This document shows positions 38,561 through 46,761 of a stretch of 52,124 nt of DNA, piece by piece (the first letter of the stretch is position 1; each line of letters starts with the position of its first letter). Where the stretch lies: contig NZ_JAHKPD010000016.1 of NCBI RefSeq assembly GCF_018860245.1, positions 1-52,124 on the forward strand. Reading direction: 5' to 3'. The DNA comes from Pseudotamlana agarivorans (GTDB lineage Bacteria; Bacteroidota; Bacteroidia; Flavobacteriales; Flavobacteriaceae). The notes beneath the pieces are model-generated. The model searched no databases. It was not told the DNA's origin and saw only the letters and a program-made list of their open reading frames with translations. Position numbers and translations under genes: made by a program.

Positions 38561-39031
38561 ATGAAAGCCGTTTCAGTTAGAGAAATAAGAAAAGAGTTAA
38601 ATACCCTTTCTTCGCAAGAATTACAGGAACTCTGCTTACGATTATCACGCTTTAAAAAGGAGAATAAAGAGCTCCTTACCTATTTACTTTTCGAATCGCA
38701 TCATGAAAGTGATTATATAGCAAGTGTAAAGTTATATGTTGATGAAGAATTCGAATCCATAAACCGCAATAGTATTTTTTATATTAGAAAAAGCGTTAGA
38801 AAGATACTTCGCAACGTTAAGAAATTTGTGAGATACTCGGGTAATAAAGAAACCGAAGTTGAGCTCCTACTCTATTTTTGCAAGCAATTAAAAGCGTTTA
38901 GACCATCTATTTCAAGAAGTGCACAGCTACAAAACTTGTACAATCGTCAGTTAGAACTTGCTAAAAAAATTATTAGCACTTTACATGAAGATTTACAATA
39001 CGATTATAATTTAATGCTTGAGGACCTATAA
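38561..39031 (+). CDS. Conserved helical protein of unknown function
   Basis: The product has 156 residues, is basic and almost entirely helical (VREIRKELNTLSSQELQELC, LRLSRFKKENKELLTYLLFE, FYIRKSVRKILRNVKKFVRY). No signal peptide or cysteine pair is present. Its preceding TAnnTTTG box and good codon usage indicate a real gene. The amphipathic helices could bind nucleic acid or a partner protein; the family is not recognised. Confidence 0.72.
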   Translation: MKAVSVREIRKELNTLSSQELQELCLRLSRFKKENKELLTYLLFESHHESDYIASVKLYVDEEFESINRNSIFYIRKSVRKILRNVKKFVRYSGNKETEVELLLYFCKQLKAFRPSISRSAQLQNLYNRQLELAKKIISTLHEDLQYDYNLMLEDL

Positions 39032-39120
39032 GCTAACTTATGCCTTAAGGATTGTTTTAAACTTTTGTAAACTTTAAAGAATTTATTAATAAGGGTAATT
39101 ATAGAATGATTTGCAAAGTT

Positions 39121-39128
39121 TATATTTG
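39121..39128 (+). promoter_or_regulatory. -7 promoter box of the lipoprotein gene
   Basis: TATATTTG (TAnnTTTG) gives a leader of about 70 nt before the ATG at 39204. Confidence 0.45.
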
Positions 39129-39203
39129 CTTTGTTTTAAGCAATAGACTTAAAACCCTTAAATAATAACAATTAACTCATTAATATAATATCATAAATAA
39201 AAA

Positions 39204-39878
39204 ATGAAGCTATCCATACTTAAATTACTAACCCTAAGCTTAGTTATCCTTATTTCAAGTTGTTCAAGCGTTAAGGAATTATCTCATTGGACCTCTAATG
39301 ATGTGGCCACTATAAAATCTAAAAACATTTTAGTCATTGTAAAAGCTAAAAAACAGAAGGTACGAGAAGCTTTCGAAAAACAAATAACAAAGCAACTTAA
39401 AGCGGAAAATTTAAATGCAACTTCCAGCTATGCTAAATTTCCAGAATTAGACCCTAATGATACTTTATCAAAAGCCGAACTTGCACAACTAAAGGAGAAA
39501 TTTCAAAAGGCGGGCTTCAATGGCATTGTTTTTAGTCGCGTTATTGGAGTTGAAAAATTAAATAATACTACAACTTCTGGTGGTTATGAAGCTGGGGCTA
39601 CTATAGGTGATTTTCCTTATTTATACAATATGGGCTTTTATGGTTTTTACTCCAACACACTACCGCAACCAAGTTTTAAAGGTGTTTACGAACCCATGGA
39701 AATACAAACTCAAACTGCTAATATATATGTATTGGAAACTGTTGTATATAACTTAGATTTAGAGACTAAAAAACAAATGGTAGCATCTGTAACTTCTAAA
39801 ATAGAAAACGTCGAAACTGGTCATAATTTAGCTAAAAACTACGCTAAAACGGTTATCAAGGGCGTGAAAAAGAAATAA
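39204..39878 (+). CDS. Lipoprotein of unknown function
   Basis: The product has 224 residues. A type II signal peptide with lipobox ISSC (MKLSILKLLTLSLVILISSC) puts it on a membrane surface. The mature part (NILVIVKAKKQKVREAFEKQ, then LKAEN LNATSSYAKFPELDP, NGIVFSRVIGVEKLNN, YVLETVVYNLDLETKKQMVA) has the strand-helix order of GNA1162/DUF4136-like lipoproteins that contribute to envelope assemblies. That similarity is only an impression. It is monocistronic with a terminator. Confidence 0.75.
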   Translation: MKLSILKLLTLSLVILISSCSSVKELSHWTSNDVATIKSKNILVIVKAKKQKVREAFEKQITKQLKAENLNATSSYAKFPELDPNDTLSKAELAQLKEKFQKAGFNGIVFSRVIGVEKLNNTTTSGGYEAGATIGDFPYLYNMGFYGFYSNTLPQPSFKGVYEPMEIQTQTANIYVLETVVYNLDLETKKQMVASVTSKIENVETGHNLAKNYAKTVIKGVKKK

Positions 39879-39892
39879 TAATCACAATTTAT

Positions 39893-39938
39893 TAAAGCTG
39901 AATAAAGCATTAAAATTGATTTTGTTCAGCTTTATTCA
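39893..39938 (+). terminator. Terminator of the lipoprotein gene
   Basis: The stem TAAAGCTGAA / TTCAGCTTTA encloses a 22-nt AT-rich loop. The T-run is modest. Confidence 0.55.
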
Positions 39939-39995
39939 TTTAAACAAGTAAAAATTATTTTGTTTGTCCGTTTTTTAACCTAAACATTGTATTTA

Positions 39996-40079
39996 CGTCA
40001 TTCCGAATTTATTTCGGAATCTCATAAAGCTGATAATTAATATATTGTGATGAGAACCTGAAACAAGTTCAGGTTGACG
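39996..40079. repeat. Dispersed 84-bp palindromic element
   Basis: The element is bounded by CGTCA (39996-40000) and TGACG (40075-40079). It has two internal hairpins: ATTCCGAA/TTCGGAAT (40000-40020) and AACCTGAA/TTCAGGTT (40055-40075). Elements of this shape (CGTCATTCCG...TTCAGG.TGACG) are, to my knowledge, common between genes in Bacteroidota genomes. Confidence 0.7.
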
Positions 40080-40153
40080 ATAACAATTATGTCACATTAC
40101 GGATAATCAGAAAATTATTAATTAATTTGAACATTCCTATTAAATCGCACATT

Positions 40154-40786
40154 ATGAAAAAAAGTATATTACTTATTCTGTTTTTGGCCTTGGTGCCTAT
40201 GCAAGCTGCTTTCGCTCAAAGTTTTGAAATTACACCATCTTATGGAACACAATTTGGAGCAAAATTAAAATATGGTTACGGTTATTTACAAGCTGAGAAC
40301 AGTGGCCAGATTGGAGTTACTGTAGGGTTAGAAGTTAGACCTAATGTTGTTGGTGAATTAAGTTATTACAACCACAGTACGCAATTGAATATTAAAGATG
40401 TTGACTATAGTCCTAATAAATCTAGACTATCAGATCTTAATATGGATTGGATTTTTATAGGTGCAAATCACTATTTGAGTGATAATGAGTTTGTTAAACC
40501 TTTTTTTGGTGGTGGTTTAGGTGTTGTTTTTTTAAACCCTAAAAATGAAAATAGAGATATTATCGATTTTGATTTACATAATTCGACCCGTTTTTCATTC
40601 CTTTTGAAAGGTGGTGCAAACTTCATGTTAACTGAAGTGATCGGGTTAAATATTCAAGGTAACTTGTTTATCCCTGTTCAATATGGTGGGTTTTATATTA
40701 GCAACGGTGGCGGTGGTATTGCAACACAAAGTACTGTTGTTTTCGCAGGTTTAAGCGCAGGATTAGTTTTTAAACTAGGAGCCTAA
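40154..40786 (+). CDS. Small outer-membrane beta-barrel (porin-like) protein
   Basis: The product has 210 residues from the ATG at 40154. The signal peptide (MKKSILLILFLALVPMQAAF, then AQ) starts exactly there, so the in-frame TTG at 40127 is rejected. The mature part alternates polar and aromatic residues in 8-10 strands (KLKYGYGYLQAENSGQIGVT, ELSYYNHSTQLNI, FVKPFFGGGLGVVFLNP) and ends in AGLSAGLVFKLGA, as in OmpW/OmpX-like barrels. No ligand can be inferred. It is monocistronic, with a hairpin terminator downstream. Confidence 0.82.
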   Translation: MKKSILLILFLALVPMQAAFAQSFEITPSYGTQFGAKLKYGYGYLQAENSGQIGVTVGLEVRPNVVGELSYYNHSTQLNIKDVDYSPNKSRLSDLNMDWIFIGANHYLSDNEFVKPFFGGGLGVVFLNPKNENRDIIDFDLHNSTRFSFLLKGGANFMLTEVIGLNIQGNLFIPVQYGGFYISNGGGGIATQSTVVFAGLSAGLVFKLGA

Positions 40787-40813
40787 ATAAAAAAATACTT
40801 TAAATTATACTTA

Positions 40814-40858
40814 CCTTTAAACTAAGAAACACTTTTGTTTCTAGTTTAAAGGTTTTTT
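40814..40858 (+). terminator. Terminator after the barrel gene
   Basis: A long stem (CCTTTAAACTA-GAAACA and its complement, one bulge) with a 4-nt CTTT loop is followed by six Ts. Confidence 0.8.
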
Positions 40859-40876
40859 ATTTTAATACGGTTATAT

Positions 40877-41839
40877 ATGAAAATTGTAGTTTTAGATGGT
40901 TATACGTTAAATCCAGGTGATTTAAGTTGGGAAGGTATTGAAGCTTTAGGGCGTTTAAAAGTTTATGATCGTACACCTTTTGAAGAGGAAGTTATTCTAA
41001 AAAAGATTGGTGATGCCGACATTGTTTTTACTAATAAAACACCATTAACTGAAGCCGTTATAGAAAAAGCCCCAAATTTAAAATACATTGGTGTACTTGC
41101 CACAGGTTATAATGTCGTTGCTACTAAGGCTGCTAAAAAATACGGTATTATAGTAACAAATGTGCCTGAATACAGTACTAAATCTGTTGCACAATTTACT
41201 ATGGCATTACTACTTGAAATGTGCCATCATGTTGGCAATCATAATGAGGCAGTTCAAGCTGGAGATTGGAGTAAAAGCCCCGATTTTTCCTTTTGGAACC
41301 ACCCGTTAATTGAATTAAGTGGCAAAACCATGGGAATCATTGGTTTTGGTAATATTGGTCAGACCACTGCAAAAATAGCGCAGGCTTTTGGTTTAAACAT
41401 TGTGACTTATAGCAGAACAAAATACCCTGAATTAGAAACTGAAACCTGTAAATTTGTTTCGCTGGATGAATTACTAGAACAATCGGATATTATCAGTTTA
41501 CATTGTCCGTTGTTTGAAGCAACCAAATACATTATCAACAAAAACAGTATGGCCAAAATGAAAGATGGCGTGATGCTTATAAACACCTCTCGTGGCGCTT
41601 TAATTAATGAAGAAGATTTAAAGAATGCGTTAAATAATGATAAAGTTTCTAGCGCTGCCATCGATGTCACTTCCGTAGAACCAATAGATCCAAAAAACCC
41701 GTTGTTATCAGCAAAAAATTGCATCATTACGCCTCATATTGCTTGGGCTCCAAAAGAAGCCAGGTTCAGATTAATGCAAACCACGATTGATAATCTAAAA
41801 GCTTATCTTTCAAATAAACCAGTGAATGTTGTGAATTAG
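40877..41839 (+). CDS. D-2-hydroxyacid dehydrogenase (hydroxypyruvate/glyoxylate reductase type)
   Basis: The product has 320 residues. The NAD-binding motif is GIIGFGNIGQTTAKIAQAFG. The catalytic Arg-Glu-His triad sits in INTSRGALINEEDL, DVTSVEPIDP and ITPHIAWAPKEAR. It reduces short 2-oxo acids or oxidises D-2-hydroxy acids; the domain order and VLATGYNVVATKAAKK favour the glycerate dehydrogenase subgroup. The exact substrate is not certain. It stands alone, convergent with the copper ATPase. Confidence 0.92.
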   Translation: MKIVVLDGYTLNPGDLSWEGIEALGRLKVYDRTPFEEEVILKKIGDADIVFTNKTPLTEAVIEKAPNLKYIGVLATGYNVVATKAAKKYGIIVTNVPEYSTKSVAQFTMALLLEMCHHVGNHNEAVQAGDWSKSPDFSFWNHPLIELSGKTMGIIGFGNIGQTTAKIAQAFGLNIVTYSRTKYPELETETCKFVSLDELLEQSDIISLHCPLFEATKYIINKNSMAKMKDGVMLINTSRGALINEEDLKNALNNDKVSSAAIDVTSVEPIDPKNPLLSAKNCIITPHIAWAPKEARFRLMQTTIDNLKAYLSNKPVNVVN

Positions 41840-42017
41840 TTTTATGACTAAAGTATTTAGTATACTGATTTGTTGAAGCTATATCCACTTCCGCGAAAGC
41901 GAAACCTGAATAAAACGAATTAGAATTGAGTCGATATTTTTTTGTGCCGCACATAGCAAAAAACGTTGCCAGTCTTTATAATAGCACAATGACACACTGC
42001 GTACTCCAAACCAACAA

Positions 42018-44525
42018 CTAATCTATTTTTGCATTTTTTAAACGCAATGCATTAGAAATCACAGACACCGAGCTGAAGCTCATGGCCAAAGCAGCAATCA
42101 TGGGAGAAAGCAGAATTCCAAAAACCGGAAATAGGATACCTGCCGCAATAGGAACGCCAATCGCGTTATAGATGAGTGCAAAAAATAAATTCTGTTTGAT
42201 GTTACGCATGACTTTATCACTTAAATGTTTCGCTTTTAAAATACCATGCAAATCACCTTTTACAAGAGTAATCATGGCACTTTCAATGGCTACATTAGTT
42301 CCTGTGCCCATAGCAATACCCACATCACTTTGAGCTAAAGCAGGGGCATCGTTTATACCATCGCCAGCCACGGCCACGCTATTACCGTTATTCTGGAATT
42401 TTTTCACCTCGTTAAGTTTATCTTCCGGAAGCATGCTAGCTTTAAAATGAGTGATATTTAGCGCATTGGCTACAGCTTGTGCCGTTTTAAAATTATCTCC
42501 TGTGAGCATTACGACTTCAACACCGTTGTTTTGCAATGCTTTAATGGCTTTAGCGCTAGTATCTTTAATTTTATCTGAAATAACCACAAAACCCACAATT
42601 TCTTTATTGATCGCTAAAAACGACACGGTTTTGCCTTGTTTCTGAAATAAACCAGCCTTTTCTTCCATTTTGGAATCTAATGAAGCCCGTGCAAATGCCA
42701 TCATTTTAGGGTTACCTAAACTTATCTTTTCACCATGTATTATGGCTTCAACACCTTTACCGGTAACGGCTCTAAAAGCTTCAGTTTTTAAGGTTTCTAT
42801 CTGATGTGATTTGCCATATTTTACGGTAGCTTCAGCAAGTGGGTGTTCGCTATTTGTGTTCAGTGAAACGATGTACTGAAGCAGGTCTTTTTCAGAAAAA
42901 TCATTATTAAATGAACCAACAGTTTCTACTGTAGGCTTCCCTTGGGTAATGGTTCCTGTTTTATCTACAATAAGGGTATCGACCTGATGCATTTTTTCAA
43001 GAGCTTCGGCATTTTTTATTAGCACACCATTTTGAGCACCCTTACCCACACCTACCATCACAGACATTGGCGTTGCTAAACCAAGTGCACATGGGCAAGC
43101 AATAATTAAAACGGCAATGGCATTTACTAAAGCATAGACAAAAACGGGTTCTGGTCCCCAAATGGCCCAAGCCATGAAAGTTATTATGGAAATAAAAACA
43201 ACGACAGGCACAAAGTATCCCGAAACTTTATCGGCTAATTTTTGAATAGGTGCACGGCTTCGGCTCGCCTCATTAACCATGTGTATAATTTGAGACAGTA
43301 AAGTATCACTACCAACTTTTTGAGCTTTCATTAAAAAGGTTTGGTTGCCGTTTATGGTTCCGCTATTAACTTTATCCTTCGTGCTTTTGTTTACAGGAAT
43401 GGGTTCTCCGGTAATCATCGATTCGTCGATTGTAGTGGTTCCTTCAATAATAATACCATCAACAGGAATTTTGTCGCCTGGTTTTACTTTTAGAATATCG
43501 TTTAATTCAATTTTATCGATTGGCACTTCAACTTCTTCTTTGTTTACAATTTTAAGCGCCTTATTTGGTGCTAATTTTAGAAGTTCTTTAACCGCTTGAT
43601 TGGTTTTACTGTGTGCTCTGGCTTCTAATAATTGTCCGAACAAAACCAGCGTTAAAATAACGGTTGCCGCTTCAAAATAAACATGAACGACTCCGCTTTC
43701 GGTTTTAAACTGTGCAGGAAAAACATCAGGAAAAAACAAACCAAAAACACTAAACAACCAAGAAACACCTGCCCCAATTCCGATTAAGGTGAACATATTG
43801 AGGTTCCATGTTTTTATGCTCTTGTAGGCCCGTTCAAAAAATATCCAAGTGGCATAGAATACTACGGGAATGGAGAGTAGAAATTGTATCCAATTCCAAT
43901 ATTTTTGATTTAAAATAGTATATAGTGGATTCTTTGCAAGCATATCGCTCATGGCTATTAAAAAAATGGGTAGTGTAAATGCCACGGCTATTTTAAACTT
44001 TTTTAGCAGTTTAAGATATGTTTTTTCTTTAGAAGACAAATCAGCTACAACAGGCACTAAATCCATACCACAAATGGAACAATCTCCAGATTCATCTTTT
44101 AGAATTTCGGGGTGCATCGGGCAGGTCCACTGATTTATTGCACCTCCCGTTACGTTGTGTTGTTCGACCAAATCCATTCCACAAACCGGACAATCACCAG
44201 GTTTTTCGTAGGTTTTATAATCTTCACAATGCATTGGACAATAGTAAATGCCATTTCCAATACCTTTAGGTTTTTCCGTTTTTTTAGAATGGCTCGAACA
44301 ACAGCTTTTTTCATTTATATTGTGAATGGTATAATTACTACCATCATCAAATAAAGCTTTTTGAAAAATTTCAAGAGGAACATGTGTTTTCATTTCGATA
44401 GAAGCTTCAGCTGCTTTTAAGTTAACTACCACTTTAATTACTCCTGATACTTCAGAAAGTATTTTTTCAACATGACTTCGGCAACCGTTACAGGACATAC
44501 CTTGAATTTTATAAATGTGTTTCAT
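42018..44525 (-). CDS. Copper-type P1B ATPase with HMA and two heavy-metal-binding (HMBD) domains
   Basis: The product has 835 residues. The order is an HMA domain (IQGMSCNGCRSHVEKIL, residues about 7-24), a Cys pair with His (KSCCSSHSKK), and two HMBD zinc-finger-like modules (YYCPMHCEDYKTYEKPGDCP then VCGMDL, and WTCPMHPEILKDESGDCSIC then GMDL). Then follow eight membrane helices with the transport motif ACPCALGLATP, the phosphorylation loop VDKTGTITQGKPT, SEHPLAEA and GDGINDAPALAQSD. It exports Cu+ (or Ag+) from the cytoplasm. A small gene ends 7 nt upstream, so the two are likely co-transcribed. Confidence 0.95.
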   Translation of the reverse strand: MKHIYKIQGMSCNGCRSHVEKILSEVSGVIKVVVNLKAAEASIEMKTHVPLEIFQKALFDDGSNYTIHNINEKSCCSSHSKKTEKPKGIGNGIYYCPMHCEDYKTYEKPGDCPVCGMDLVEQHNVTGGAINQWTCPMHPEILKDESGDCSICGMDLVPVVADLSSKEKTYLKLLKKFKIAVAFTLPIFLIAMSDMLAKNPLYTILNQKYWNWIQFLLSIPVVFYATWIFFERAYKSIKTWNLNMFTLIGIGAGVSWLFSVFGLFFPDVFPAQFKTESGVVHVYFEAATVILTLVLFGQLLEARAHSKTNQAVKELLKLAPNKALKIVNKEEVEVPIDKIELNDILKVKPGDKIPVDGIIIEGTTTIDESMITGEPIPVNKSTKDKVNSGTINGNQTFLMKAQKVGSDTLLSQIIHMVNEASRSRAPIQKLADKVSGYFVPVVVFISIITFMAWAIWGPEPVFVYALVNAIAVLIIACPCALGLATPMSVMVGVGKGAQNGVLIKNAEALEKMHQVDTLIVDKTGTITQGKPTVETVGSFNNDFSEKDLLQYIVSLNTNSEHPLAEATVKYGKSHQIETLKTEAFRAVTGKGVEAIIHGEKISLGNPKMMAFARASLDSKMEEKAGLFQKQGKTVSFLAINKEIVGFVVISDKIKDTSAKAIKALQNNGVEVVMLTGDNFKTAQAVANALNITHFKASMLPEDKLNEVKKFQNNGNSVAVAGDGINDAPALAQSDVGIAMGTGTNVAIESAMITLVKGDLHGILKAKHLSDKVMRNIKQNLFFALIYNAIGVPIAAGILFPVFGILLSPMIAALAMSFSSVSVISNALRLKNAKID

Positions 44526-44532
44526 ACGGTTA

Positions 44533-44931
44533 CTAAATTTTAGAATGTTCCATATAATCCTGCCATAGGATTAATACGTATTTGTTTTTATGGTTTTCGA
44601 CAATTTTTAAGAAACCAAATTCATATACAAAAAGATAAACTTCACCTTTCTGATTTTTCCAATAGTGGGTAAAATAGTTAGGATTAAAGCCTTTTTCTAG
44701 TAAAAGTTCGGATCTTAAAGTTACTTTGCCCCCTTTATTATACTCTTTTAATATTTTTCTATTGAGTTTTAACTGATTGTCTACCTTATTATAAAAACGT
44801 TCGGGTTGTACTTTCGCTTGCTGATATTGAAAGGCACTTTTACATTGTACATCACAGAATTTTTTATCCGTTCTTCCGGTTAATTCACTTTTACAGTATA
44901 AACAATTTGTATAAAACCTCATGATTTTCAT
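44533..44931 (-). CDS. Small zinc-ribbon protein of unknown function, upstream of the copper ATPase
   Basis: The product has 132 residues. An N-terminal four-cysteine ribbon (NCLYCKSELTGRTDKKFCDV then QCKSAF, about residues 9-33) is followed by a helical stretch (NRKILKEYNKGGKVTLRSEL) and a strand-rich end (GEVYLFVYEFGFLKIVENHK). An alternative start at 44922 would drop three residues. It ends 7 nt before the P-ATPase start, so a role in copper or thiol chemistry is conceivable; such ribbon proteins also occur alone in flavobacteria. Function not recognised. Confidence 0.75.
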   Translation of the reverse strand: MKIMRFYTNCLYCKSELTGRTDKKFCDVQCKSAFQYQQAKVQPERFYNKVDNQLKLNRKILKEYNKGGKVTLRSELLLEKGFNPNYFTHYWKNQKGEVYLFVYEFGFLKIVENHKNKYVLILWQDYMEHSKI

Positions 44932-45016
44932 TTTAACAGTATAATATACGAATCTTATTCACATAAACCACTGTTAAGTTATATATGACATTTATTATTG
45001 TATAAATATTAAAATT

Positions 45017-46147
45017 ATGGAAAAAGGCAGGAGTATTACCTTAAAACACCTCTTAATTAAAAATATAAAGCAAATTGGTTTACAGTTTACTACCGACAAA
45101 GTTATTCAGGCCCTTGTAAAAGAGCTACCGGATGTAAAATGGAGTAAAGAATTTAATATGGCATACCTTATAAATACACCTGAAAACCTGGATTTAATTT
45201 TTAAAAAATTTAAAAGCGTCGCTTGGGTGAATAGTCATTACTTTTTTGACCATAAACCTATAAATGAATACAGTGAACCTATGGATATTACTTGGTTTAG
45301 AAATCGGGCGCTCCCTCAAGTTTACCGGCTGTGCCCTACTTCCTATTTAGATAAGCTTGAAATTAAGAAATATGCTAACAACACCATTAAATCTTATATC
45401 ATCGCTTTTGAATATTTTATAAACTATTACCCAGATAAGGAACTTATAGCCATTAATGAAAATGATGTTAGGCAATATATTTTAAAATTAGTTCAGCTTG
45501 GAAAATCTGATTCTTATATAAATATGTCCATAAATAGCATTAAATTTTACTATGAATCGGTTCTTGGTATGCCCAATCGGTTTTATAAAATTGAACGCCC
45601 TAGGAAGCAAAAGAAATTACCCAAAGTACTTTCTAAGGAAGCGGTTTTAAGGATTATCGCTAATACAAACAACTTGAAACACAAGTGTATTGTAAGTTTA
45701 TTGTATTCCTCTGGCATACGTCGAAATGAGTTAGTTAATTTAAAAATTTCAGACATTGATAGTTCACGGATGTTAATCCGTATTGAATCTGCGAAAGGAA
45801 AAAAAGATCGTTTTACTCTATTATCTCATAATTTACTAAACGATTTACGTGATTATTACAAGCAATGGAAACCAAGAACCTACATTATTGAAGGTATGTA
45901 TGGTAATAAGTATTCGGCACAAAGTGTAGGAAGGGTTGTTACGAATGCCGGAAAAAAGGCTAAAATCCCAATAACTGTAACTCCTCACATGCTGAGGCAT
46001 AGTTTTGCTACTCACCTTTTAGAGGATGGCGTTGATTTACGACAAATTCAGGTCCTACTGGGTCATAGCTCTACTAAAACCACAGAAATCTACACACATG
46101 TGGCTACAACTGCTTTCAAACAAATTAAGAATCCGCTAGACAATTGA
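45017..46147 (+). CDS. Tyrosine recombinase (XerC/D-like) heading a cassette array
   Basis: The product has 376 residues. The catalytic set is complete: R235 in SSGIRRNELVNL, K262/K263 in SAKGKKDRFTLL, H324-R327 in TPHMLRHSFATHLLEDGVDL, H350 in LLGHSSTKTT and Y359 in EIYTHV. A SAM-like core-binding domain covers about 110-195. The first 90 residues (QALVKELPDVKWSKEFNMAY, FKSVAWVNSHYFF) are an extension of unknown role. The C-terminus FKQIKNPLDN resembles that of integron integrases, but the segment between K262 and H324 is short and appears to lack the extra helix of IntI. It is on the same strand as, and directly before, the cassettes at 46282-52124, so I infer that it recombines their attC-like sites. 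Confidence 0.9.
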   Translation: MEKGRSITLKHLLIKNIKQIGLQFTTDKVIQALVKELPDVKWSKEFNMAYLINTPENLDLIFKKFKSVAWVNSHYFFDHKPINEYSEPMDITWFRNRALPQVYRLCPTSYLDKLEIKKYANNTIKSYIIAFEYFINYYPDKELIAINENDVRQYILKLVQLGKSDSYINMSINSIKFYYESVLGMPNRFYKIERPRKQKKLPKVLSKEAVLRIIANTNNLKHKCIVSLLYSSGIRRNELVNLKISDIDSSRMLIRIESAKGKKDRFTLLSHNLLNDLRDYYKQWKPRTYIIEGMYGNKYSAQSVGRVVTNAGKKAKIPITVTPHMLRHSFATHLLEDGVDLRQIQVLLGHSSTKTTEIYTHVATTAFKQIKNPLDN

Positions 46148-46251
46148 AAAAATTCAAAACCATGTTATAAATTTTAACTTTATTTAATTTTTCTAAAAAA
46201 ACATATAAAACATATATACCACATACAAGACATATCCCTTATATTTGGAAA

Positions 46252-46276
46252 TATATAGAACATAATGTTCTATATA
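46252..46276. other. Candidate attI/core site: 25-bp palindrome between recombinase and first cassette
   Basis: The arms TATATAGAACAT and ATGTTCTATATA surround one central A, which gives an AAC-n5-GTT inverted pair like a simple tyrosine-recombinase core. The first cassette junction (GTT at 46282) is 15 bp downstream of its GTT. It could instead be an operator or the recombinase gene's terminator. Confidence 0.45.
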
Positions 46277-46308
46277 CTATTGTTGTGTTTCATACTGACC
46301 AGCCGCAT

Positions 46309-46372
46309 ATTTTAGCACTTTCGGTTTTTGCCAACGCACAGTTCCAACGCTAAAAACCAAAAGAGCTAAAAT
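46309..46372. repeat. Hairpin at the left side of the R-M operon
   Basis: The two 21-nt arms (46309-46329 and 46352-46372) pair with two mismatches. The loop carries GCCAACGCACAGTTCCAACG. The word CCAACGCTAAAA (46344-46355) recurs at 48633-48644, to the right of the operon. Confidence 0.65.
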
Positions 46373-46387
46373 TTCCCAACGCTCGAA

Positions 46388-46418
46388 TTGAATATATCGA
46401 TAAAAAGATTTAGATTTG
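46388..46418 (+). promoter_or_regulatory. Promoter of the R-M operon inside cassette 1
   Basis: TTG at 46388-46390, a 20-bp spacer and TAGATTTG at 46411-46418 fit the Bacteroidota consensus. It lies just before the regulator gene, so the cassette's genes do not depend on a promoter outside it. Confidence 0.75.
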
Positions 46419-46437
46419 TCAAAAAATGACAAGTCTT

Positions 46438-46758
46438 ATGAAAACCACATTTGGAGAATACATCCGACTTTTAAGAAACGAAAACGAATTGACTTTAACT
46501 CAACTTGCAGCTAAACTAAATTTAGATTCTGCAAATTTGAGTAAAATCGAAAATGGAAAACGAGATTTTGACGAAAAACGCTTGCCAAAACTTGCGAAAA
46601 TCTTCAAACTGAATCTCACAGAATTGCGCAATGAATATGTGACTGACCAAATTGGCAAGCATATTTACGAAACAAATTGCACAAAACAACTTTTACAAGT
46701 TGCAGAGGAAAAAGCAGAATATCGAAGAACACTTAATAAATCACTTCAAACACAATAA
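46438..46758 (+). CDS. XRE-family HTH regulator, likely controller of the R-M system
   Basis: The product has 106 residues from the ATG at 46438 (MKTTFGEYIRLLRNENELTL); an in-frame ATG at 46426 would add four residues but leaves almost no leader after the promoter. The HTH covers about residues 5-62: LTQLAAKLNLDSANLSKIEN then GKRDFDEKRLPKLAKIFKLN. A helical tail (TKQLLQVAEEKAEYRRTLNK) follows. It ends 3 nt before the methyltransferase gene. Small XRE proteins ahead of type II R-M genes often act as C proteins that delay endonuclease expression; that role is inferred. Confidence 0.85.
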   Translation: MKTTFGEYIRLLRNENELTLTQLAAKLNLDSANLSKIENGKRDFDEKRLPKLAKIFKLNLTELRNEYVTDQIGKHIYETNCTKQLLQVAEEKAEYRRTLNKSLQTQ

Positions 46759-46761
46759 AAT

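Noticed and set aside
41941-42000. Solitary attC-like site (CGCACATAGC ... AACGTTGCC) beside the copper ATPase
   Set aside because: It resembles the right ends of the array sites, but I found no matching inverted arm or AAC-side box, so it is not supported.
45017-46147. Prophage or conjugative-element integrase
   Set aside because: No phage structural, replication, relaxase or tra genes follow, and no tRNA attachment site is seen. The downstream repeated-site cassettes explain the recombinase better.
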